In this document: positions 16,349 to 26,007 of the stretch, piece after piece
Layout of the letters: every line of letters starts with the position of its first letter
How positions within the stretch are numbered: position 1 is the stretch's first letter
Assembly: GCF_029892785.1 (NCBI RefSeq)
Contig: NZ_JARXXA010000005.1
Span: forward strand, 244,305 to 308,304
Length of the DNA stretch: 64,000 bases
Direction of reading: 5' to 3'
Source: Parabacteroides sp. PH5-46
GTDB taxonomy: Bacteria; Bacteroidota; Bacteroidia; Bacteroidales; Tannerellaceae
Made by a program: the position numbers and the translations under genes
The notes under the pieces: model-generated
Database searches by the model: none
What the model saw: only the letters and a program-made list of their open reading frames with translations
What the model was told of the DNA's origin: nothing

Positions 16349-19300
16349 TTAGAGAGTAACTTTCAGATTAAAACCAAAACTCCGGGTAGAGGGCATACCA
16401 AAAACCTCAATGCCTTGATTATTATTACCTGTGGAGAGGACTACATCCGGATCAAAAGGTGCATCATTATACAGGAAGAAAAGGTTACGTCCTACCAGGG
16501 AGAGCTGTACCTGTTGCAGGTATTTCGTTTTCTCCATCCACTTTTTAGGTAATGTGTAGCCTATGGATAGCTCTCTTAAGCGGATATTGGTAGCATCATA
16601 CATGTAATATTCTGTAGCTCCGCTACGTCCTCCTATTTGCTCAAAGAAATCCTTTACATTCTCTATCTTATGTCCTTCAAGCTCTACATATCCCTTCAGG
16701 CGGGCATCCCCTGTTCTTTTAGACGTACCATTCTGGTCAAGAATGGCTTGCGTTTGCGACAATACGCTACCGCCAAAACGTCCGTCTAGCAGAAAAGTAA
16801 ACGTTAGGTCTTTATACGAAAACACATTATTCCAGCCCAATAAGAAGTCAGGGTTACAATTCCCTACTTTTATTGTATTGCCATCGCCCACAACAATAGG
16901 TATTCCATCGTTTCCATACTTTATCTCTTTTGTTACAGGGTCACGATCAAAGGCTTTCCCATAGATATCTCCGAATGATCCTCCTTCTACCAAACGCATG
17001 GAATAGCTGGAAGAAAAGCCTTCATCGCCATATACAAAAGTGGGGAGGTCTTTATGTAATTCCTTTACCAGGTTTTCGTTTCTTGAATAGTTAAGAGCTG
17101 ACTTCCAGACAAAACGATTGGTAACAACCGGACTCCCACTCAAGGATATTTCGATACCTCTGTTCTGTATATTACCGGCATTTACAGCATAATACTTATG
17201 TGTGGCACCGGCCGATGAAGGTAGTGTAAACAACTGGTTTTTCGTATTTGTCTGATAAAAAGTAAAATCAAAGGATAGTTTGTTACTGAACAATCGCCAC
17301 TCCGTACCTATTTCTATGGAAGTACTCATTTCCGGTTTCAAATCACCAAAAGGAGCTATATCACTGGGAAGCAAAGATCCTCCGGCTCCAATGTGTGACA
17401 CAGTAGTACTCACAAACATAGGGATATCATTACCTACCTTACTCCACGAAGTCCTCAGTTTTCCAAAGGAAACCCATTCGGGCAGTTTAAAGGTGTTATT
17501 AATAATCCATGCCAGTCCTACAGAAGGATAAAAATATCCCGACTCATGGCTTTTGGTGAAGGCCAAAGTAGACGACCAGTCATTCCTGGCACTGACATCC
17601 AGATAAAGCCTTTCCTTATAACCCGCCAATACAGTAGCAAAAACAGACTGAAGCTGTCTCCTATCGTCATTCCGTTCATCAATGAAAGCACTGCTGGACA
17701 TGTTGATATTGGCTATCGTAAAGACATTCGGATAGAACAAAGAAGCTGTCTTTGAGTCCAGACGAAGCGAGGTAACCCTGTTGTCTGATATGGTAGATCC
17801 AACAACCGCCTGAAAGTCAAAATCACTCCAAGTCTTATTAAAGGTTGCCATGATATCGCCATACATCAATCTTTCTTCATAATCATAATCAATATAACGC
17901 CCGTTCATTCCTGCAATACCAGGAGATGTACTAGCATATATTTTCTGTTGAAATTTATCACTTATATGATCGATATTACCTCTTCCCTGAATGGTTAAGT
18001 AGTCAGTAATTGTAAAGGTAGCTGTTACAGAACTGATCACACGAAAACGTTTATCCGTACTTTGCATACGATTTATCAGCCAATACGGATTCTGGTCATA
18101 GTCTGTAATCTCCGTAAACCAGTTCTGGACATACATATTACGATCCGGATTAAATACCTCGTACGTATCTTTGTAAGGCGACATATCAACTCCTCGGGGA
18201 AACGAGTAGAGCCCATACAAAGGATTCATGTATATACCTCCCGATGTTGGTTTATTCTTCGCATCCTGAATAATCAAGTTTACATTACCATCCAGTGCCA
18301 GACGATCGTCAAACAAAGTGGTTTTCTCACGAAGGGTTATATTATGTTTCTTGATATTACTATCTTCTATAATACCAAATGTTGTATTGTTGGCATATGA
18401 AAAATAAGATTGCATTTTCTCATTACCGGAAGAAAAAGATATGGAATTATTGACACTTACACCTGTATTGAAAAAGTCTTTCAGATTATCATATTTGGGA
18501 AGATTGCCATACGCTCCCCAGCTACTGGTCGATCCGTCTGAACGGGCATAATTATTTTGAAATTCAGGCAAATTAGTTACTTTATCTATTGCCAGATTTG
18601 ACGAAAACTCTACCCGTTTCACACCAGCCTTCCCACTCTTCGTGGTAATCAGTATTACCCCATTTGCCGCCTGCGAACCATAGAGTGCCGAAGCTGAAGC
18701 TCCTTTTAGTATATTAATACTTTCAATGTCATCCTGGTTTAAGTTCGAGATACCGTCTCCCCCGTCTCTATTAGCGGCATTGGCTGTTCCTCCGATAGCC
18801 GAAACGGCCTGCTCATTCGTTGTATTGATAGTAGGCACTCCGTCTATCACATATAAAGGTTGATTATTTCCACTGATAGAACGGCTCCCTCTGATAACCA
18901 CACGGGCAGAACCACCCAATCCGGCTGAACTACGATTTATTTGTATTCCGGTAGTCTTACCATTCAACGTATTCATTAAATGTTGGGATCTGACTCTTGT
19001 AATATCAACCCCAGCTAAGGATTGTGAGGAGTATGTAAGGGAAGCTTCCCGCTTTTTGATACCTAATGCTGTAACCACGATCTCTTCCAGGTTCCAGATA
19101 TCCTCAATGAGTGTTATTTTCAGTACCTGCTGTCCGGTATAAACGATCTGCTGTTGATGATAGCCTATATAAGATACCTGCAAAGTAGAATCCAGAGGTA
19201 CTCTCATTTTAAAATTGCCCAATACATCCGTAACAGTCCCTTGGTTTGTTTCTTTTACGAAGATATTCGCTCCGATAACAGGTATCCCCTTATCATCAAC

Positions 19301-19654
19301 TACCGTTCCTGTAACAAGCTGCTGCCGATTCGGCACTACATTCTCTTTCTTGCTGAGAATAATCTGTTTATTAATAACAGTAAAAGCAATATCTGTATCT
19401 GAAAATATATAATTCAAGACATCAAATAAGCTCTTATCCTGAACATGCAAAGTAAAACGGAAACTGACATCTACCATCCTGGCATCATAAACAAATGAGA
19501 AGGAAGTCTGCTTTTCAATCCTATCTAAAATCTCCGAAACCGGTCGATTATAAACACTGATAGACAGCGATGTATTTTGTGCATAAATATGATTAAATAC
19601 AAAGGATAAACAAAATATAAGTATAAATGTGACAGCGTTTTTTCTCATCGACAA
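16349..19654 (-). CDS. SusC/RagA TonB-linked outer-membrane transporter with STN domain (pair 1)
   Basis: Protein of 1101 residues. After a signal (MSMRKNAVTF to about IYAQ) comes a secretin/TonB N-terminal (STN) domain (about 27-90, LSISVYNRPVSEILDRIEKQ), then a carboxypeptidase-regulatory-like domain (about 112-190), the SusC signature EEIVVTALGIKKRE, a plug and a 22-strand barrel ending in FGFNLKVTL. The STN domain normally contacts a FecR-type anti-sigma factor, so this transporter is expected to signal as well as import. No sigma/FecR pair is adjacent; the nearest FecR gene is 5.2 kb upstream, beyond pair 2. Confidence 0.96.
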   Translation of the reverse strand: MSMRKNAVTFILIFCLSFVFNHIYAQNTSLSISVYNRPVSEILDRIEKQTSFSFVYDARMVDVSFRFTLHVQDKSLFDVLNYIFSDTDIAFTVINKQIILSKKENVVPNRQQLVTGTVVDDKGIPVIGANIFVKETNQGTVTDVLGNFKMRVPLDSTLQVSYIGYHQQQIVYTGQQVLKITLIEDIWNLEEIVVTALGIKKREASLTYSSQSLAGVDITRVRSQHLMNTLNGKTTGIQINRSSAGLGGSARVVIRGSRSISGNNQPLYVIDGVPTINTTNEQAVSAIGGTANAANRDGGDGISNLNQDDIESINILKGASASALYGSQAANGVILITTKSGKAGVKRVEFSSNLAIDKVTNLPEFQNNYARSDGSTSSWGAYGNLPKYDNLKDFFNTGVSVNNSISFSSGNEKMQSYFSYANNTTFGIIEDSNIKKHNITLREKTTLFDDRLALDGNVNLIIQDAKNKPTSGGIYMNPLYGLYSFPRGVDMSPYKDTYEVFNPDRNMYVQNWFTEITDYDQNPYWLINRMQSTDKRFRVISSVTATFTITDYLTIQGRGNIDHISDKFQQKIYASTSPGIAGMNGRYIDYDYEERLMYGDIMATFNKTWSDFDFQAVVGSTISDNRVTSLRLDSKTASLFYPNVFTIANINMSSSAFIDERNDDRRQLQSVFATVLAGYKERLYLDVSARNDWSSTLAFTKSHESGYFYPSVGLAWIINNTFKLPEWVSFGKLRTSWSKVGNDIPMFVSTTVSHIGAGGSLLPSDIAPFGDLKPEMSTSIEIGTEWRLFSNKLSFDFTFYQTNTKNQLFTLPSSAGATHKYYAVNAGNIQNRGIEISLSGSPVVTNRFVWKSALNYSRNENLVKELHKDLPTFVYGDEGFSSSYSMRLVEGGSFGDIYGKAFDRDPVTKEIKYGNDGIPIVVGDGNTIKVGNCNPDFLLGWNNVFSYKDLTFTFLLDGRFGGSVLSQTQAILDQNGTSKRTGDARLKGYVELEGHKIENVKDFFEQIGGRSGATEYYMYDATNIRLRELSIGYTLPKKWMEKTKYLQQVQLSLVGRNLFFLYNDAPFDPDVVLSTGNNNQGIEVFGMPSTRSFGFNLKVTL

Positions 19655-19724
19655 AAATTATCGTCTTTTTTGAAATATAATCCTGCCAAAGATATTAAAA
19701 TAACTATTCAGATAAAAATACAAC

Positions 19725-19760
19725 ACAAAAAAAGAGGCGACCCATCAAGGGCAGCCTCTT
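19725..19760 (-). terminator. Rho-independent terminator after SusD pair 2
   Basis: Read on the minus strand, a GC-rich stem AAGAGGC/GCCTCTT (19732-19738 with 19754-19760, plus an inner CCC/GGG) is followed by a T-run. It lies 52 bp after the SusD stop and before SusC pair 1, so the two SusCD pairs are probably separate transcripts or only partly linked. Confidence 0.8.
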
Positions 19761-19811
19761 CCAATCTGTCATTTTTCAGACATGTTTTCTAAAAGGGAAT
19801 GTAATTTATAA

Positions 19812-21473
19812 TTATTTTGAGGATGTGCAATAATTAGCATTCTTATCCCACCAAATAGGCGTAGATACAACATCTTTTCCACCTAATAGCTCTACACCTT
19901 TGTTGTATTCGGCAGTGTTGTTTGCTATTTCAGCTTGCGGATATTGAATACGTTTGATGAAATTCTTAGGATCTTTAATATCTGTATTGCTCAAATTGTA
20001 CTGTGCCTCATCACGATGGATAGCAACATCCAGACGCGGAAGATTCAAGCGGCGTTTGTCATTCCATGATTCAAATGATACATCAGGAAATGCTGCCAGA
20101 TATTTCTGGGTAATGATCTTTTCCAGTTGTGTATTACCATCACCGGCTATATCATCATAGTTGGCACTTGTTCCGGCATTATTCTTAGCCGTAGAAGCCA
20201 GATAGTCATCAATTCCCTGAGCACCCCAGGTTTCAAAGGACGCGCGAACACCCTTTTCATACTCACTCTTAGCATCTCCGCCAACAAATCCGCGAAGCAT
20301 AGCTTCTGCCTTCAGGAAACACACTTCTTCATACAGGAACACATCATATGGACGGCTTTTATAAGGCGCTCCATCACGGATGATATATCCAAATTCAGCA
20401 TATAATACAGTTTTATATTCTTCTGTTCCATAGACTGTAGAAGATAATCCGTAAGGCATTCCTTTCCAATCGCCTGATTCATAAGCCGGGTCAAACATAA
20501 TCGTAGCACGAGGGTCTACCTTTTCAGGATGAACACCTGATAGAGGAGTAGGAGCATCTGTCAAGCCTTTTCTCTTATTTACAATATTTGTCGGGAAGTC
20601 AACCCCACCAATATTGGTTACCAACTTTTCAAAAGAAGAGGTCATAAGCAGCGGACCACCCCAGGTAATCTGGAACATCGTATAGTTATAGTCAGCACCC
20701 CAATCGCCATTAGCCTTAGGAGGTAATTTGGCTGCATCAGCTTTTTCTTCCATTACGCCTGAAGCTAATGCTTTAGCAGCTTCCGATGCACAAGTGGCAG
20801 GATCTACTTCCGACAAACGCATTGCATAACGTAAACGCAAAGAATTGGCAAACTTACGCCATTTTTCAACGCTATTTTTAAACACAATATCCGATGCTGC
20901 ATCTGCAAAGATATTATTCCCGCTACTTTGATCCAACATACTGACAGCCTCGTCCAGTTCACGGAAGAACTCTGCATAAGCATCTTTTACTGTCATATAA
21001 GGAGGATTCGCTTCTACTTCTGTATACTTTGGCAATGGAATTGGGCCGAAATAGTCAAATCCGCTGGCAGCTGTAAAAATACGCCAGATCTTAGCAACAG
21101 CAATAGAGTGTTTGTATTCGTCGCCTTTTTCCGTCAAGTCGCGGATAACGATATTCAAACCTGCGATATTAGACTGAACCCGTTTGTACATACGGTTGTT
21201 CCAGTCATCATTCATAAAATAGTTTTTCAAATTCCAATTGCCACCATCAGCTACCTGGGCATAAAAGTCAAGCATTAATGATTTTACACGTTGCTCATCG
21301 TCGCCTTCCATAGCAATCCCCTTGCGTAGTGCGGCTGCCAGCTGAGCGTCATTCATATTGTAATCCACGTCCGCTGTAGGATTGTTCGGATTTTCATTCA
21401 GATCTGTCAAATCACAAGCTGAAAAGGCGAACAAGAATATTGAACATGCGGCTAATATTTTTATTGTCTTCAT
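19812..21473 (-). CDS. SusD/RagB-family outer-membrane lipoprotein (pair 2)
   Basis: Surface lipoprotein of 553 residues, SusD-like_2 type, with signal MKTIKILAACSIFLFAFSAC and lipidated Cys20 followed by the usual DLTDLNENPNNPT. Typical segments are KFANSLRLRYAMRLSEVDP at about 213-231 and the C-terminal ITQKYLAAFPDVSFESWNDKRR. It partners the SusC encoded 21 bp upstream. It resembles the SusD of pair 1 in family and size, so the two pairs may be an old duplication. The ligand is unknown. Confidence 0.95.
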   Translation of the reverse strand: MKTIKILAACSIFLFAFSACDLTDLNENPNNPTADVDYNMNDAQLAAALRKGIAMEGDDEQRVKSLMLDFYAQVADGGNWNLKNYFMNDDWNNRMYKRVQSNIAGLNIVIRDLTEKGDEYKHSIAVAKIWRIFTAASGFDYFGPIPLPKYTEVEANPPYMTVKDAYAEFFRELDEAVSMLDQSSGNNIFADAASDIVFKNSVEKWRKFANSLRLRYAMRLSEVDPATCASEAAKALASGVMEEKADAAKLPPKANGDWGADYNYTMFQITWGGPLLMTSSFEKLVTNIGGVDFPTNIVNKRKGLTDAPTPLSGVHPEKVDPRATIMFDPAYESGDWKGMPYGLSSTVYGTEEYKTVLYAEFGYIIRDGAPYKSRPYDVFLYEEVCFLKAEAMLRGFVGGDAKSEYEKGVRASFETWGAQGIDDYLASTAKNNAGTSANYDDIAGDGNTQLEKIITQKYLAAFPDVSFESWNDKRRLNLPRLDVAIHRDEAQYNLSNTDIKDPKNFIKRIQYPQAEIANNTAEYNKGVELLGGKDVVSTPIWWDKNANYCTSSK

Positions 21474-21494
21474 ATATTTCCTCTATTTATGTTT

Positions 21495-24400
21495 TTAAAA
21501 TGATGCACTGATGTTAAAACCAAGACTTCTCATAGTAGGCATAGAAGCAAATTCCACACCCTGTACAGCGCTTGAATTACTAAATCCGGCTTCAGGATCA
21601 AAACCTTTTGTTTTATGATGGATCATAAACAAGTTACGGGCAACAAAGCTAGCTTTAAGATTGGTGAAAGGAGTCTTCGCCAATAGATTCTTTGGCAATG
21701 AATAGCCGAAGCTAACTTCACGCAAACGTATGTTTGTTGCATCATAGATATAGGCCTCGGCAATACCATTGATTTCGGTATAATATTCCTGAGCTGTTAC
21801 CTGTTTTGTATTTACTGCGCCACTTTGAGTTACTCCGGGAACTACCATTCCTTCACGTCCTTCCAGTGTCATTTTTAAGTTACCATATCTGGCTCCCTGT
21901 TGGATAGAGCCCATAAAGATATCACCTCCATAGTTCATGTCAAACAAGAATCCTAAAGAGAAGTTCTTATATCTGAAATCATTAGACCATCCTAACATCC
22001 ATTTCGGCTGATTATTACCTAATTTGATATAGTCACTCGTACGAAGAGGAAGACCACTTTCTCCTACTACGATATTGCCGGCATCATCCCGTTGGAATCC
22101 ATAGCCATACATATCACCATACGAGCCACCTACTTCAGCAACAATCTGCATAAAGTTCAAACCTGCATCAGCACTTAATATCTGACGTTCAGTTCCTTCA
22201 GTCAATTCCACAACTTTGTTTTTGTTCATTGACCAGTTAACTAATGTTTCCCATGTAAAACCGTTGGATGTTTTAATAGGTGTAGCATTCAGGGCAACTT
22301 CCCATCCTTTATTCTGGATGTTACCTGCATTGATCATCTTGTATTCATATCCGGTAGCCGAAGGAACGGAGATTTTCAAGATCTGATCTTTTGCATTCTT
22401 CTTATAGTAAGATACATCCAGACCAACACGATTGTCAAATCCTCTTAATTCCAGACCAAGTTCCCATGATTCAATCGTTTCATTCTTCAAGTCAGGGTTA
22501 GCAATCCAGTTACGTTTGTTGGCATTAAAACTGCTTCCTTTGATGTCATAATTGATATCATAATAATCACGCAACATATAAGGATCGGTGTCATTACCCA
22601 CCTGTGCCCAGGATACGCGAACTTTACCAAAAGTAAGAGGTGAAGTTTCAATATCCATATTATGAAGCATTTGTGAGAACACCCAGCTACCGCCTACGGA
22701 TGGGTAAAAATAAGAGTTATTGTCTTTGGGTAGTGTAGAAGACCAGTCATTGCGTCCTGTCAAATCTAAGTATAGGTAGTTGTCCCATGACATAGAAGCT
22801 GTAGCGTATATTGAATTGATTTGCTTGCGTGAACGGCTAAATTCGCCATTGTGGCTCTTACCATTTGAGATGGCATAGAAATCAGGTATTACAAGCTCAC
22901 CGGAGAAGTCATTATTCAGAGAAGTAGAACGATACATGATGTTACCACCTACTGTACCTACTATACCGAATTTATCCCAGTTTTTCTGAGCTGTAAACAA
23001 GAAGTCAGAATTTAATTCTTTGAATCTTTCAGTCTGCACACGGTAGCTACCATTGGTTTCCCAGTAAGGGTTACCGGTGGCACGTGTCCAGTCATACAAG
23101 AATGTATAATTATCCATACCGGTACGGAGCTTCAAGCTCAACCAGTCTGTAATTGTAAAGTCAAATGCTGCGAATCCGATATAGCGATCTCTCTTGTCGG
23201 TATTGCCGTTGCGTTCTGTAGACCAGTAAGGGTTACGAGGAGCGGAGCTATGGTCTGTCTTCCAGGAAGCCGGTTTGCCATCTGCTCTTTTCCAGTTATT
23301 GTCTTTGTAAGCATCCCAGTCTGAGAAGCCAACGCTACGAGGCATCAATAAATAATCGTAGAAAATATTGTTAGGGTCGGCAGCAACAGCAATACGGTTC
23401 TTTGATTGCTGATTTACATAGTTAATCTTGAAGTCTGCAGATAACCAACTGGCAATCTTAGCTGTAGTACGAAGATTGATAGAGGTACGTTCGATACCAC
23501 TGTTCGGAACAACCGATTGGTTGTCTAAGCGTGATACAGAGGCACGGAAAGTCATATCTTCAGAAGATTTGCTGATATCCAAACTGTTTGTCCAGCTTGT
23601 ACCTGTGCGCAGGAAGTCACTGTAAAGGTCATTGTTACGGGCTGAATAAGCAAATGAACCCAAAGCCATTTCCTTTGTAGAACCATCCAGCTTAGATCCC
23701 CAGCTACCAATTGTATTGGCATCGAATGCACCGTTAGAACCCTGTCCGTAAACATTCTGGAAGTCAGGAGTCATCATCGGGCTTTCAAACGTAAGGTTGG
23801 TATTGAAGTTGATACCTAAGCCTTTGCCTGAAGCACCTGTTTTGGTGGTGATCATCACAACACCATTACCTGCACGGCTACCATAAAGCGCAGCAGCAGC
23901 AGGACCTTTCAATACAGACATGCTTTCGATATCATCGGGAGAAATATCCGAGATACCCGAACCTTTGTCTATTTTACCATTTCCCCAATAGTCGCCTGTA
24001 TCACTGCTGAAGTTGTCAATAGGCACACCGTCTACAACGATCAGCGGTTGGTTGTTACCAGAGATAGAGTTGTTACCACGAATGATGATCCGGGTTCCAC
24101 CACCTACACCAGTACCGCTTTGGTTGATCTGTACACCGGCAATTTTACCTGCTAAAGCATTGGCTACGTTTGCGTCACGGGTTTCCGTAAGCTGGTCGCC
24201 TTTTACTTCCTGCATAGCATATCCTAAAGCTCTTCTTTCGCGTTTGATACCTAAAGCAGTAACTACTACTTCGTCCAATGCTTGTGTATCATCCACCAAA
24301 ATAATAGTCAGAGTAGTTTGTCCGGTATAAGTTACTTCCTGAGGGATATATCCGATGTAAGAAATGCTCAAAACAGCATCCATCGGAACTTCCAGGCTGA

Positions 24401-24707
24401 AGTTTCCATCATAATCGGTAATCGTACCGTTTGTTGTACCTTTTACAATCACGTTCGCTCCGATAATCGGTTCGCCGGAAGGGTCTGTTACAGTACCTGT
24501 TACACTTTTTGTTTGCTGCTGAGTTTCGGTATATGTTGATAGCGCTAAGTTTTGAGATAAATGATTGTCAGCATGAGAAATTGTAATTTGCAAAAACGAA
24601 AAAAGTGTAATTACACACATGGTAATAGCTTTTTCTCTGAAAAGCCTGAAACTTTTCGCACGAAATAATTTCAAGGTTACATTATTATTCATATTTTTGT
24701 ATCGCAA
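21495..24707 (-). CDS. SusC/RagA TonB-linked outer-membrane transporter without STN domain (pair 2)
   Basis: Protein of 1070 residues. After a long signal region (to about residue 46, ISHA) only about 20 residues precede the carboxypeptidase-regulatory-like domain (VTGTVTDPSGEPIIGANVIVKG), so the STN domain is absent. The signature DEVVVTALGIKRERRALGYA, plug and barrel follow, ending in LGFNISASF. It imports a ligand captured by its SusD partner, powered by TonB. A FecR-type gene is immediately upstream on the same strand, although this transporter lacks the domain expected to touch FecR. The start could be the ATG at 24692 instead of 24707. Confidence 0.95.
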   Translation of the reverse strand: MRYKNMNNNVTLKLFRAKSFRLFREKAITMCVITLFSFLQITISHADNHLSQNLALSTYTETQQQTKSVTGTVTDPSGEPIIGANVIVKGTTNGTITDYDGNFSLEVPMDAVLSISYIGYIPQEVTYTGQTTLTIILVDDTQALDEVVVTALGIKRERRALGYAMQEVKGDQLTETRDANVANALAGKIAGVQINQSGTGVGGGTRIIIRGNNSISGNNQPLIVVDGVPIDNFSSDTGDYWGNGKIDKGSGISDISPDDIESMSVLKGPAAAALYGSRAGNGVVMITTKTGASGKGLGINFNTNLTFESPMMTPDFQNVYGQGSNGAFDANTIGSWGSKLDGSTKEMALGSFAYSARNNDLYSDFLRTGTSWTNSLDISKSSEDMTFRASVSRLDNQSVVPNSGIERTSINLRTTAKIASWLSADFKINYVNQQSKNRIAVAADPNNIFYDYLLMPRSVGFSDWDAYKDNNWKRADGKPASWKTDHSSAPRNPYWSTERNGNTDKRDRYIGFAAFDFTITDWLSLKLRTGMDNYTFLYDWTRATGNPYWETNGSYRVQTERFKELNSDFLFTAQKNWDKFGIVGTVGGNIMYRSTSLNNDFSGELVIPDFYAISNGKSHNGEFSRSRKQINSIYATASMSWDNYLYLDLTGRNDWSSTLPKDNNSYFYPSVGGSWVFSQMLHNMDIETSPLTFGKVRVSWAQVGNDTDPYMLRDYYDINYDIKGSSFNANKRNWIANPDLKNETIESWELGLELRGFDNRVGLDVSYYKKNAKDQILKISVPSATGYEYKMINAGNIQNKGWEVALNATPIKTSNGFTWETLVNWSMNKNKVVELTEGTERQILSADAGLNFMQIVAEVGGSYGDMYGYGFQRDDAGNIVVGESGLPLRTSDYIKLGNNQPKWMLGWSNDFRYKNFSLGFLFDMNYGGDIFMGSIQQGARYGNLKMTLEGREGMVVPGVTQSGAVNTKQVTAQEYYTEINGIAEAYIYDATNIRLREVSFGYSLPKNLLAKTPFTNLKASFVARNLFMIHHKTKGFDPEAGFSNSSAVQGVEFASMPTMRSLGFNISASF

Positions 24708-24844
24708 TTAATTTATAATAAAGTTATTTATGAGCTGTAAGAGAGCTCTTTAGGTTGGTACGGGAGAGTATGTGAATATTCTTCCGTATTGTTTTTCAGG
24801 TCTTTTGTTTCATTGGCATTAGCTTTTTAAAAAAGTTTAACATT

Positions 24845-25873
24845 CTATCTATATATTTCTATCACTGGCATTTTCGTTATTTCATTTTCATTTTCCAACT
24901 GTTTATACTTAAACTTAATTCCGGATGCAACTTTCAGATATTCCATCACTTGTGTCAATTCTTCATCCTTAAAGCGGGCTGTTATCACAGCATCCATAAC
25001 TTCAGGATCTTTTACCTCGAATTGCACATTGTAATGGCGGCCAAGGGTTTTAAGCACTTTGGTCATAGGCTCTTGTCTGAAAACAATCTCGCCATTAACC
25101 CATCCTATTCCGGCATCAGTATTTACTTTTTTAACGTCTAAGCGTTTATCGCTCTTTTGAAATTCAGCTCTTTCACTCGGCTTTAATTGGCAAATGGTAT
25201 TCTTTCCGTTTTCCGACTGAATTTCGATATTGACAGATCCTTCTATCAAGGTAGTTTCAATAATATCATCTTCCTCATAGGCAGACACATTGAAAGAAGT
25301 ACCTAGTACTTTAACCTTATACGAAGGATTTACACTTACAATGAAAGGCTTATTGGCATCTTTTGCTACCTTAAAATAGCTCTCGCCACTTAATTCCACA
25401 AAACGATTTTCCTTTCCGAAATTACTTGCATACTTCAAAGAACTCCCACCATTGAGCCACACCTTGGATCCATCGGGCAGATTGAAGGTTGAAACAACCC
25501 CGGGACTCGTGGTCATTTCAACCATCTGCATCCTTTCTCCATCAGTTCGCAACAATAAATATCCCGTCAAAACCAGCAACGGGATTATTAATATTGCTGC
25601 AATCCTTTGTAAACCTAACCTTAAAGCACCTAAACTAAACTTTCCTTTTTGCCTTTCGTCGTCCTTTTTCTTTTTGAATTGAGCAAAAGCCTTGTCAACG
25701 TCTACAGCTTTCATTACCTTTAATCGTTCGGTAAGCTGCATTGTGAAGTACATCTGCTCCAATATTTTTCTATTCTCCGGGGAAGTAGCTAACCAAGCCT
25801 CTACACTTGCCTTTTCTTCCACCGAAAGGGTATTGTCTATATATTTTATTAATATGTCTTCACTTATAGTCAT
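24845..25873 (-). CDS. FecR-family anti-sigma factor
   Basis: Inner-membrane regulator of 342 residues. The N-terminal cytoplasmic part (about 1-85, YIDNTLSVEEKASVEAWL) would bind an ECF sigma factor. A single transmembrane helix lies at about 90-110, and the periplasmic FecR domain follows (FNLPDGSKVWLNGGSSLKY, then PFIVSVNPSYKVKVLGTSFNVSAY). The C-terminal domain (DUF4974-like) starts about residue 265. It is upstream of SusC pair 2. Its sigma partner is not adjacent on this strand; the best candidate is the divergent ECF gene at 27453, beyond the fucosidase. Confidence 0.94.
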   Translation of the reverse strand: MTISEDILIKYIDNTLSVEEKASVEAWLATSPENRKILEQMYFTMQLTERLKVMKAVDVDKAFAQFKKKKDDERQKGKFSLGALRLGLQRIAAILIIPLLVLTGYLLLRTDGERMQMVEMTTSPGVVSTFNLPDGSKVWLNGGSSLKYASNFGKENRFVELSGESYFKVAKDANKPFIVSVNPSYKVKVLGTSFNVSAYEEDDIIETTLIEGSVNIEIQSENGKNTICQLKPSERAEFQKSDKRLDVKKVNTDAGIGWVNGEIVFRQEPMTKVLKTLGRHYNVQFEVKDPEVMDAVITARFKDEELTQVMEYLKVASGIKFKYKQLENENEITKMPVIEIYR

Positions 25874-25930
25874 TGTCCTTAATTGGGCTTTCTATAACTA
25901 ATACAATTCAGAAACAAAATGTACTAAACA

Positions 25931-25965
25931 AAAAAGCTATTTTTTTTCAAAAAAAATAGCTTTTT
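25931..25965. terminator. AT-rich hairpin between fucosidase and FecR genes
   Basis: A perfect 17 bp inverted repeat, AAAAAGCTATTTTTTTT with its complement and a 1 base centre, is followed by T-runs on either strand. It follows the fucosidase stop by about 43 bp in the direction of transcription and precedes the FecR gene. Confidence 0.65.
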
Positions 25966-26007
25966 ATTATTAATTACTTAAAATACAATCCTTTAAATAT
26001 ATGTAAT

